A DNA stretch of 32,599 nucleotides. It comes from Candidatus Parcubacteria bacterium (GTDB lineage Bacteria > Patescibacteriota > Minisyncoccia > Phycocordibacterales > CAIZLB01). The stretch lies in NCBI GenBank assembly GCA_014378965.1, contig JACMMR010000031.1, positions 1 to 32,599 on the forward strand. Direction: 5' to 3'. The stretch's first letter is position 1. Each line of letters begins with the position of its first letter. Shown piece by piece: positions 5,764-13,053 of this stretch. Below the pieces are notes generated by a model. That model ran no database searches and had not been told where the DNA came from. It saw nothing but the letters and a program-made list of their open reading frames with translations. The position numbers and the translations under genes were made by a program.

Positions 5764-7974
5764 TTATTTTTCAACTACGGAAAATGCTGCAATAATATCA
5801 CCTGTAACTATTTCTATCTTAGCTTCGATCATAAGACCACATTCAGTATCAGCTTCAACACTTTTAACTTGAGATCGAGCATGTTGTAGTTCGACTATTT
5901 CACCTCGACCAATTTCATTGTCACGTCTCATGATTTTAATCTTATCACCTAGATTTATACGTCCTGTTACAACCAAACCTCCAAGAACCTGCTTTGTCTT
6001 ATTTGCATTAAAGATTTTAAGTACCTTAAGTGTTCCATGACTTTCTTCTTCAAGAATTTTAGGTGCTTTTGATCTGGCCTCATTCTCAAGCCACTCAGAA
6101 AGTTTATAGATGATATCAAATGTCTCTATTTTAAGGTTCAATTGATTTGCTAGGTTTTTGGCTACATTATCAACTTTTGTGTTGTATCCAACAATAACTG
6201 AATCTTTAGATCCTTGAGCAAGCTTTACGTCATTTTCATTGATGTCTCCAGTCTCTGCACGAACAATTCGAAGCTCTATATTTTCAAACTTAATTTTACC
6301 GATTTCTTGTTTTACCGCATCCAGAGTTCCGACTGAATCAGTTTTAAGAACAATAGGTAGTGTCCAGTTATTATCAACTTCAAGTCCATAAAGCGCTCTG
6401 ATATTTAGGGGGATTTTTGTAGCTACAACTTTTCCAATGGCATTAACCTCATCCTCCAATGCTGAAATATTTTTTTGTTCAAGCGCAAGAAGTTCGGCTG
6501 TTTCTTTATCTTCACACATGATGCAGATGTCTCCAACTTTTGGTGTTGCAATCCAACCAATCAGACGTACAGGTTGTCCAGGCTCAAAACTTTTTTGTGC
6601 CTTGCCTTCAAAATTTTCAATAATACGAACAGGGGATATCTCACCATTTGATACAATAAATGATCCAACTTTTAAAGTACCATTTTTAACTATCATTGTT
6701 GCGTGTATTCCTCTAATCTTGTCTCTTCCTGACTCTATAACAATACATTCAGCCGGTACGTCATAGGCAGCCTTGATATCAGCTACTTCAGTCATTAGTA
6801 AAATCATATCCAATAGGTCGTCAACACCTTCTCCTGTCTTACCTGAGAAAGGGATGAAAGAAATATCTCCACCATATCCTTCAACAAAAATATTATTTTC
6901 AGCTAACGATTGCTTTGTTTTTTCAAGATCTGCTCCGGCCTTATCGATTTTGGATACTCCGATAAAGAAAGGGACCTGAGCATCAGTGATAGATTTCAAT
7001 GCATCTAGCGTTTGTGGCTTAACTCCATCTTCAGCAGAAACAACAAGTATTGCAATATCTGCAGCTTTTGCTCCACGGTCACGCATACTTGTAAATGATT
7101 CATGTCCAGGTGTGTCTAGGAAAGTAATTTTTCCATCTTTATGATTGATTTCATACGCTGACATCTTTTGTGTGATACCTCCAACTTCACGATCTGCAGT
7201 ATTTGCTTTTCTGATGTAATCTAAAAGAGTCGACTTTCCATGATCAACATGTCCCATAATAATAACAACGGGATTTTTTGAACGAATATCCAGTCCATCT
7301 AGTATTTGTATGGTCTTGATAAGATTACTTGATTTACCACTTATACGTGTTCGTAGTGTAGCGGCTTTTTTTACCTTAGCAACTCTCGGTCTCTTATAAT
7401 ATGGTACGTACTCTGTACGGGGTGCTGTATCTCTTTTTACAAATGGTTTTCTTGGCGAAGTTGTACCAGCTACTGAATCTTTAGTTTTATTATTAAGAAA
7501 TGTCTTGGCAAACGCAATCCCTCTTTCCTCAATTTTTTTCTTTTCATCTTCCTTTTTTTGTAAATCAATTTTTTCCTCTTTGGTAATTACTTTTGATTTA
7601 AAAAGAGTGGGTGAGTATTTTGGAGTAGGTTTATGGTCATGTTTAATTTCCTCAACCTTTTTTTCCTCCAGCTTAGTTTCTATGGGTTTATTTTTATTTT
7701 CATAAAATTTAGATGCGTTTTCAAACCAATTATTATGTTCCTCGACTTTGGTTTTTCGAGTATCTTCAACCTCTTTGCTCACTGCAAAAGTTCTCGAGCT
7801 TGTTCTCGGTGTTATAATTGTTGGCGGTTTAATCGAAGTTTTTTTGGTTTTTGCACTGCTTTTAATTTCCTCTTTAACTTCAGGTGTCTTATTTTCTCCA
7901 AAAACACTCCCAAACGCATTGCCAAAAACCCCTCCAAATGCACTGTCGTCGTTTTGATTTTTATCCGGTATCAT
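5764..7974 (-). CDS. infB: Translation initiation factor IF-2
   Basis: A 736-residue GTPase that brings initiator tRNA to the ribosome. Residues 1-225 are a charged, low-complexity N-domain. The G domain follows: GHVDHGKST (G1, about 241-249), VGGITQ (switch I), DTPGHESF (G3) and then domains II-IV. G4 reads SKID (about 341-344) instead of the usual NKxD, so the guanine-recognising Asn is Ser. The switch I region also has GGITQKMSAYE where GGITQHIGAY is common. These look like lineage variations in an otherwise intact protein. The gene heads infB-rbfA and is divergent from the cysteine desulfurase, 47 bp away. Without an anti-Shine-Dalgarno on the ribosome, IF-2 may matter more for start selection; that is inference. 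Confidence 0.95.
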   Translation of the reverse strand: MIPDKNQNDDSAFGGVFGNAFGSVFGENKTPEVKEEIKSSAKTKKTSIKPPTIITPRTSSRTFAVSKEVEDTRKTKVEEHNNWFENASKFYENKNKPIETKLEEKKVEEIKHDHKPTPKYSPTLFKSKVITKEEKIDLQKKEDEKKKIEERGIAFAKTFLNNKTKDSVAGTTSPRKPFVKRDTAPRTEYVPYYKRPRVAKVKKAATLRTRISGKSSNLIKTIQILDGLDIRSKNPVVIIMGHVDHGKSTLLDYIRKANTADREVGGITQKMSAYEINHKDGKITFLDTPGHESFTSMRDRGAKAADIAILVVSAEDGVKPQTLDALKSITDAQVPFFIGVSKIDKAGADLEKTKQSLAENNIFVEGYGGDISFIPFSGKTGEGVDDLLDMILLMTEVADIKAAYDVPAECIVIESGRDKIRGIHATMIVKNGTLKVGSFIVSNGEISPVRIIENFEGKAQKSFEPGQPVRLIGWIATPKVGDICIMCEDKETAELLALEQKNISALEDEVNAIGKVVATKIPLNIRALYGLEVDNNWTLPIVLKTDSVGTLDAVKQEIGKIKFENIELRIVRAETGDINENDVKLAQGSKDSVIVGYNTKVDNVAKNLANQLNLKIETFDIIYKLSEWLENEARSKAPKILEEESHGTLKVLKIFNANKTKQVLGGLVVTGRINLGDKIKIMRRDNEIGRGEIVELQHARSQVKSVEADTECGLMIEAKIEIVTGDIIAAFSVVEK

Positions 7975-7983
7975 AGTATATTA

Positions 7984-7991
7984 AATATACA
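7984..7991 (-). promoter_or_regulatory. Possible -10 for infB
   Basis: On the minus strand TG-TATATT (hexamer 7984-7989) lies 9 bases before the infB ATG (7972-7974). This region is very AT-rich, so the call is weak. Confidence 0.3.
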
Positions 7992-8011
7992 CTTTTTTAT
8001 AAAAAATACAA

Positions 8012-8017
8012 TATTAT
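8012..8017 (+). promoter_or_regulatory. Possible -10 for the cysteine desulfurase gene
   Basis: TATTAT at 8012-8017, only 4 bases before the ATG at 8022. There is no TG extension. It fits the leaderless pattern of the window but is weaker and closer than the others. Confidence 0.35.
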
Positions 8018-8021
8018 CTAT

Positions 8022-9242
8022 ATGTTTTCACCATTTATCAAATTTGCACACACCCGTAAAAAATACTTCGATTATGCCTCACAAACACCCATCGATGACA
8101 AGGTTTTGACGGTTGTTGATGATGTTTCTAGAAAACTTTTTTATAATCCAGGGTCATTGTATGCAAATGGGGTACTTAGTGCCAAAATGTTACAAAATGC
8201 CAGATTTAAGATAGCTGACATATTAGGAGGACAATCAAAAAATTCAGTTCATGCTGATGAAATCATTTTTACTAGCGGTGGAACCGAGTCAAACAATATA
8301 GCGATCCAAGGTGTAATCTTAAAATGGTATGAAGAACATGAGTTTGATTATACAAATATTCCTCACGTGATTATTTCTGAGATTGAACATCCTTCACTTA
8401 ATGATATTATAGAAAATTTGAAAAAACAAAAAAAGATTACCTATTCCAAAATAAAGATAAATTTAGATGGATTGATTGATTTACAAAGATTAAAAGATGA
8501 ATTACTCAAACATAAAAAGACAATTTTGGTTTCAGTTATGTTAGTTAATAATGAAATTGGCACCATTCAACCAATAAGAGATATTGCCTCCCTCGTTCGA
8601 AAAGCTAAAGGAGGAAATAAATATCCACTCCTTCATACCGACGCTTGTCAAGCTGTAAATTATCTTGATATGTCGATTGACAAGATGGGGGTAGATTTAA
8701 TTTCATATGATGCTTCGAAATTCTATGGGCCAAAAAGTGTTGGTATTTTATATGTAAAAAGAAATACCCCAATAAACCCAATATATTTTGGAGGAGATCA
8801 AGAGCATAATATGCGACCAGGAACAGAAAATGTTCCAGTAGTTTTGGGAATGGTAAAAGCTTTTGAAATTGCATATCATGAAAAGACCAAAGAGATAGAA
8901 AGAATATATAGTATACAGCAATACATTTTTAAAAAAGTTTTAAAAACAAAAAATATTACTATCAATGGATCTGTTGAGAGAGAGAAAAGAATTGTTAATA
9001 ATATTAATATTTGTTTTCCTGGAAAAGATTCTGAATTTTTACTTTTTAAATTAGATAAACTAGGCTATGAGGTTTCAACTGGAACAACATGTCAGAATAA
9101 GAAAGAAGATTCAAAATCTATATCTGTAGAGGCATTAGGAAAAGATTGTGGAAGCTCGAGTTTACGTATTAGTTTAGGTAGATATACCACTATGGGACAA
9201 GCGAAAGGGTTAGTACGAGCACTAACAAAATTAATAATGTAG
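8022..9242 (+). CDS. NifS/IscS-like cysteine desulfurase
   Basis: A 406-residue fold-type I PLP enzyme that would take sulfur from cysteine as an enzyme-bound persulfide for Fe-S clusters or tRNA thiolation. Motifs: TSGGTESNN (cofactor phosphate), EIEHPS (PLP-stacking His), DACQAVNY, and ASKFYGPKSVG with the Schiff-base Lys near 233 (Ser replaces the usual His before it). RPGTENVP also fits, and the catalytic Cys sits in STGTTCQNK near 357. The Cys loop is short, as in group I NifS/IscS-like enzymes. No iscU or sufU scaffold is adjacent. It is followed by an anchored hypothetical protein with its own putative promoter. Confidence 0.85.
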   Translation: MFSPFIKFAHTRKKYFDYASQTPIDDKVLTVVDDVSRKLFYNPGSLYANGVLSAKMLQNARFKIADILGGQSKNSVHADEIIFTSGGTESNNIAIQGVILKWYEEHEFDYTNIPHVIISEIEHPSLNDIIENLKKQKKITYSKIKINLDGLIDLQRLKDELLKHKKTILVSVMLVNNEIGTIQPIRDIASLVRKAKGGNKYPLLHTDACQAVNYLDMSIDKMGVDLISYDASKFYGPKSVGILYVKRNTPINPIYFGGDQEHNMRPGTENVPVVLGMVKAFEIAYHEKTKEIERIYSIQQYIFKKVLKTKNITINGSVEREKRIVNNINICFPGKDSEFLLFKLDKLGYEVSTGTTCQNKKEDSKSISVEALGKDCGSSSLRISLGRYTTMGQAKGLVRALTKLIM

Positions 9243-9245
9243 GAG

Positions 9246-9251
9246 TATACT
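9246..9251 (+). promoter_or_regulatory. -10 of the anchored hypothetical gene
   Basis: TATACT at 9246-9251, 7 bases before the ATG at 9259 and overlapping the intergenic gap after the desulfurase stop. There is no TG extension and no clear -35. Confidence 0.45.
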
Positions 9252-9258
9252 AATTAGT

Positions 9259-9939
9259 ATGAACAACAAAAAAATAATAATTTCAATATCGGTATTAATC
9301 GTTTTAATTTTAGCAATAATTTTATTTAATAAAACTGGACCACAAGTTTTACAAAATGATGAAGTTAGTACAGCAACAACATCTACAGCTGGTGGAAAAA
9401 TGGTAGTTGATAACACTATCAAACCCGCAACTATTGTAAATGAACCAAGTACAAATTATGAATATCAAAATGGAGTATTTTGGGGAATAATAAAAAAATC
9501 TGCAATTGCTAATGGAAAATTAATCTTAACTATTGACTTCATACAATCATTTGCCACTCAGAAAGAAACTATTCTTGCAGCCATACAAGATGATGTGTGT
9601 AAATTTCCTTCAAATCAAGGTATAAAAACAAAACAAGAATTTATCAATAAAGTTATGAGCTTAAATGATACTGAGCTCAGTGCCCTTATCTCAAAGACAA
9701 ATTGTTTTCCAAATGGAATAGTATACTATAGAAATGCTAGTGCTAAATTAATAAGTAAAGATGTAGCCTCAAACTTTATCGCTTATTATCCAAAAAATGG
9801 AACTGTTGAAACTACAAATACAGGAAATATGGAGACGTTAAACACCTACGTAAACCTAGTGGGTCCATCGAATCCAAAGTGGCAAATCACTATAAAAGAT
9901 GGAAAAGTGGTGTCATTAAATCAACCATACATAAAATAG
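9259..9939 (+). CDS. Membrane-anchored extracytoplasmic protein, unknown function
   Basis: A 226-residue protein with an N-terminal signal anchor (MNNKK, then a hydrophobic helix at about 6-25, with no lipobox Cys) and a Thr/Ser-rich linker (about 37-65). A polar domain follows with two cysteines (DDVCKFPS and KTNCFPNG) that could pair outside the membrane. The C-terminal KWQITIKDGKVVSLNQPY resembles the end of a small beta domain. I recognise no family. A strong terminator follows at 9977-10005, so the gene ends a transcription unit. Confidence 0.65.
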   Translation: MNNKKIIISISVLIVLILAIILFNKTGPQVLQNDEVSTATTSTAGGKMVVDNTIKPATIVNEPSTNYEYQNGVFWGIIKKSAIANGKLILTIDFIQSFATQKETILAAIQDDVCKFPSNQGIKTKQEFINKVMSLNDTELSALISKTNCFPNGIVYYRNASAKLISKDVASNFIAYYPKNGTVETTNTGNMETLNTYVNLVGPSNPKWQITIKDGKVVSLNQPYIK

Positions 9940-9976
9940 TCTTTAGAATTTATAATAATAAGTCAATATAGCTTAG

Positions 9977-10005
9977 AAAAATCACCTATCAAAAGGTGAT
10001 TTTTT
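9977..10005 (+). terminator. Intrinsic terminator
   Basis: ATCACCT-ATCAAA-AGGTGAT (9981-10000) is a perfect 7-bp stem, extended by AAAA/TTTT and followed by a T run (10001-10005). It ends the unit before the broken toxin gene. Confidence 0.85.
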
Positions 10006-10055
10006 CTTTATACAAACTTTAGGATTTGTTTATCAAGAATTTAACAGTGATTTTG

Positions 10056-10061
10056 TATGAT
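10056..10061 (+). promoter_or_regulatory. -10 of the PemK/MazF-like gene
   Basis: TATGAT (10056-10061), preceded directly by TG, ends exactly 6 bases before the ATG at 10068. Confidence 0.5.
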
Positions 10062-10067
10062 TTAGGA

Positions 10068-10454
10068 ATGAAAAAAGATTTTGACACATGGAATAATAAA
10101 AAGAAAAATATAGATAAAAAAAAAAGAGATTTAATTTTCAAAGAAGGAGATGTATGGTGGTCACATTTTGGTGTGAATGTAGGAGAGGAAGCCTATGGAA
10201 AAGGTGAATATTTTAGAAGACCTGTGGTTATATTAAAAAATATAACTGAAAATTCCTGTATAGTTGTACCTACCACAACCAAGATTAAAGAAGGAAAAAA
10301 TTTCTTTAAATTTACGTCAAACAATCTATAAAGAAGAGCTATGCTTTATCAGATAAAGTTTATATCTGCGAACCGTCTTTATATGAAAGAGTCTATTATG
10401 GCTCAAAAAGATTTTCTAAAATTAAAAAAATCCTTAGCGAACTTGCTAGGAATT
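10068..10454 (+). pseudogene. PemK/MazF-family toxin interrupted by an in-frame TAA
   Basis: The first part (10068-10331) has the PemK/MazF endoribonuclease pattern: GDVWWSHFGVNVG, YFRRPVVILKN and SCIVVPTTTKIKEG, where the RRP Arg and TTT are the family's conserved positions. The frame stops at TAA 10329-10331, about 88 residues in. The same frame then continues after the stop with LYQIKFISANRLYMK and an FLKLKKSLANLLG helix. These match the usual MazF/PemK C-terminal strand (L-S-Q-I-R-x-I-S-x-x-R-L) and last helix. One nonsense codon therefore divides an otherwise complete gene of about 128 residues. The ATG 10068 is favoured over an upstream TTG because of the -10 box. No antitoxin gene is seen nearby. 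TAA ends many intact genes here, so recoding is unlikely. Confidence 0.75.
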
Positions 10455-10466
10455 TCTTCATGGTCA

Positions 10467-10514
10467 CCAAGCGGTCAAAACTGTCAATGCTTGGATCATT
10501 GGGTTTCCCCTGAT
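10467..10514 (+). other. Two short hairpins in the region before thrS
   Basis: CCAAGC (10467-10472) pairs with GCTTGG (10489-10494) around a 16-base loop. ATCA...GGG-TTT-CCC...TGAT (10495-10514) follows directly. The stretch lies between the toxin remnant and the thrS start, in a frame that is open only by chance. A leader or operator role for thrS is possible but unproven, and no T-box motif is visible. Confidence 0.3.
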
Positions 10515-10595
10515 ATGTTTCTATCTTATCAAACTCAAAATAATTGTCAAATAGCTCAGTTTTCAGCCTATGAAATCTGTGCTAAACTTGCCACT

Positions 10596-12371
10596 ATGCA
10601 GACATCATTAGAACATAAAAGACATTCCTTGGCGCATGTATTAGCCGGAGCCATATTAAAGCTTTATCCAAATGCTTTGATGACGATTGGTCCTGCCGTA
10701 GAAAATGGTTTTTATTATGATATTGATTTTTCAAAAGATGCTCCAAAAGAAGAAGACTTTCAAAAGATTCAAGATGAGATGCAAAATGTTTTAAAAGCTT
10801 GGGCGACAAACGAACATAGTTTTGTACAGCAAAAAGTTAGTAAAGAAGAAGCTGAAAATATTTTCAAAAATAATCCATACAAATTGGAGCTTATTCAAGG
10901 TGTTGTTGATAGGGGTGAGGAGATAACTTTATACATTTCTGGGAAAGGTACAGAATACGAGTTCACTGATCTTTGTCGTGGAGGTCATGCTGAAAACACA
11001 AAAGAAATTGATGAAGGATCTTTTGCATTGGATAAGATTGCTGGAGCATACTGGAGGGGTGATGAGAAAAACAAAATGCTTGTCCGTATCTATGGATTGG
11101 CATTTGAGACAAAAGAAGAATTGGAGTTATTTATTCATAATCGCGAGGAAGCAAAAAAGAGGGATCATAGAAAATTGGGTAAGGAATTAAAACTATTTAC
11201 TATTTCAGATCTTGTAGGTTCAGGACTTCCTTTGTTTCAACCGAAAGGAACAGTATTAAGACTAGAGCTGGAAAAATATTTATGGTCAATGCATAAAGAT
11301 AAAGGGTATCAACGAGTTTGGACACCGCATCTAGCTAAAGCACAATTGTACGAGGTGTCAGGCCATGGACAGCATTATCTTGATGATATGTTCTCAGTTC
11401 ACGGAGGAACTTCAAAAGAAGATTTTTATCTGAAACCAATGAACTGTCCTCATCACTATCAATTGTTTTTGGATAATCAGTTTTCATATAGAGATATGCC
11501 AATCAAATATTTTGAACCAGCGACAATTTATCGTGATGAAAAAACTGGCCAATTGGCTGGACTAACTCGAGTTCGATCGATCACTCAAGATGACGGACAC
11601 TTGTTTTGTCGTTCATCTCAGATCAAGGAAGAAGTAAATATTATTGTAGATATTATCAAACAATTCTACACGACAATGAATATGATTGATGGATATTGGG
11701 TACGACTTTCAACTCGAGGTGATGAGAAATCAGGGTATCTTGGATCTGATGAAGTGTGGGAGACTGCGGAAAGTGCACTGAAAAATATTTGTGATGAAAA
11801 TAATTTACCTTACAAAGAAGGTAAAAATGAAGCAGCTTTCTACGGTCCTAAATTGGATTTTATGTTTAAAGATGCGATTGGGCGAGAATGGCAACTTGCT
11901 ACAATTCAGCTCGATTTCAATGCTCCAGAAAGATTCGATCTTTCATTTGTAAATGAGAAAGGGGAGAATGAAAGACCTGTTGTTATACACCGTGCAATCT
12001 CTGGATCAATAGAAAGATTCTTAGGGGTTGCTATTGAACATTTTGCAGGATCTTTTCCTCTATGGCTTTCTCCTGTTCAATTAAAGATTATTCCAATTGG
12101 TGAGAGACAACTAGATTTTGCTCATGATATGTTTAAGAAAATAATCAAGACTGATATACGAGTTGAGATAGATCAAAGCAACGAAGGTTTAGGTAAAAAA
12201 GTTCGTGCATCAAAGGTTGAGAAGATTCCGTACTTGGTTGTGGTAGGTGATAAAGAAATTGAATCAAATACATTTTCTCTAGAAGGAAGAAATGATGAAA
12301 AGGTAACAGGATTAAGTTACGAGGAGATGTTAAAATTTTTACAGGATAAGATTGATAGTAAAGCGCTGTAA
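10596..12371 (+). CDS. thrS: Threonyl-tRNA synthetase lacking the TGS domain
   Basis: A 591-residue class II synthetase that charges tRNA-Thr. It begins at the editing domain (HSLAHVLA, the HxxxH zinc motif near residue 10, and DLCRGGHA). The catalytic core follows with the zinc ligands Cys in KPMNCPHH, His in TQDDGHLFC and His in VVIHRAISGS. Motif 2 is FEPATIYRDEKTGQLAG-like, and a C-terminal HGTP anticodon-binding domain follows. The frame is open back to 10341, but those 85 codons are the toxin remnant plus a non-conserved stretch, so I chose the ATG just before the editing domain. The N-terminal TGS domain of E. coli ThrRS is absent. nadK starts 1 base after the stop. Confidence 0.92.
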   Translation: MQTSLEHKRHSLAHVLAGAILKLYPNALMTIGPAVENGFYYDIDFSKDAPKEEDFQKIQDEMQNVLKAWATNEHSFVQQKVSKEEAENIFKNNPYKLELIQGVVDRGEEITLYISGKGTEYEFTDLCRGGHAENTKEIDEGSFALDKIAGAYWRGDEKNKMLVRIYGLAFETKEELELFIHNREEAKKRDHRKLGKELKLFTISDLVGSGLPLFQPKGTVLRLELEKYLWSMHKDKGYQRVWTPHLAKAQLYEVSGHGQHYLDDMFSVHGGTSKEDFYLKPMNCPHHYQLFLDNQFSYRDMPIKYFEPATIYRDEKTGQLAGLTRVRSITQDDGHLFCRSSQIKEEVNIIVDIIKQFYTTMNMIDGYWVRLSTRGDEKSGYLGSDEVWETAESALKNICDENNLPYKEGKNEAAFYGPKLDFMFKDAIGREWQLATIQLDFNAPERFDLSFVNEKGENERPVVIHRAISGSIERFLGVAIEHFAGSFPLWLSPVQLKIIPIGERQLDFAHDMFKKIIKTDIRVEIDQSNEGLGKKVRASKVEKIPYLVVVGDKEIESNTFSLEGRNDEKVTGLSYEEMLKFLQDKIDSKAL

Positions 12372-12372
12372 A

Positions 12373-13053
12373 ATGAAAACCTATTCAATTGTTGGAAACA
12401 ATGGAGATGAAATCGATAGTATATTTCAAGAGAAGGGTTATATACGAAAAGATACCAACCCAGACTTTGTCATATCATATGGAGGAGATGGAACACTTCT
12501 AAAAGCCGAACACCTGTATCCAACTATTCCAAAATTATTTTTAAGAAATAGTCTGATCGGTAATCTCGGATTCAAGGAATCGAATGAAGAAGTTCTTGAA
12601 AAATTTTTTGCGAACGAGCTAACAATTAAAAAATATTTTAAAATAGAAGCGCTAATAAATAATAAAAAAATAGTTGCAGTAAACGAATTTTCTCTTAAAA
12701 ATAAAAATCCAAGATATAGTATACGGTTCGATGTCTGTGTTAATGATAAAAAAATATTAAATCACATAGTTGGTGACGGTTTGATTACTGCAACACCGAT
12801 AGGATCAAGTGGATATTATCGATCTATTACTAGGTCAACGTTTGAGTTGGGAATAGGGTTGGCATTCAATAACTCTCATGAGCATTTTAATCATATGGTG
12901 TTAATGGAAGATTCTATAATTAAAGTAGTGATTTTACGTGGTCCTGCTTTTTGCTATGTTGATAATCATGAGGATGAAATTATCCTTGAGGAAGGTGATG
13001 AGTTGATGATACGCAAGTCAGATGAAGTTTTACAGATGTTTGTTAAAGAATAA
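12373..13053 (+). CDS. nadK: NAD kinase
   Basis: A 226-residue ATP-NAD kinase that makes NADP+. It has the diagnostic GGDGT motif (about 37-41), NLGFKE (equivalent of the GxLGF loop) and the GDGLITATPIGSSGYYRSI segment that contacts substrate. It is shorter than the usual 260-300 residues, mostly by a short N-terminal lobe. The start at 12373 gives MKTYSIVG; an in-frame ATG at 12352 lies inside thrS. It is coupled to thrS (1-bp gap). Its last 24 bp overlap the 3' end of the convergent P-type ATPase gene. Confidence 0.9.
   Translation: MKTYSIVGNNGDEIDSIFQEKGYIRKDTNPDFVISYGGDGTLLKAEHLYPTIPKLFLRNSLIGNLGFKESNEEVLEKFFANELTIKKYFKIEALINNKKIVAVNEFSLKNKNPRYSIRFDVCVNDKKILNHIVGDGLITATPIGSSGYYRSITRSTFELGIGLAFNNSHEHFNHMVLMEDSIIKVVILRGPAFCYVDNHEDEIILEEGDELMIRKSDEVLQMFVKE

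Noticed and set aside
10026..10067. TTG start for the PemK-like gene
   Set aside because: It would lie upstream of the -10 box at 10056-10061, and the added residues do not look like the family.
10329..10331. Stop codon reassignment or readthrough in the toxin gene
   Set aside because: TAA ends many intact genes here (for example engB, thrS, pilB), and TGA also acts as a stop, so the standard bacterial code applies.
10467..10514. T-box or tRNA-Thr-mimic operator before thrS
   Set aside because: There are two small hairpins, but no T-box sequence, no specifier loop and no clear UGU anticodon-like loop, so only the hairpins are recorded.
10341..10595. N-terminal extension of ThrRS from the ATG at 10341
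   Set aside because: The sequence matches the C-terminal end of a PemK/MazF toxin and then loses any pattern. ThrRS homology starts at the editing domain after 10596.
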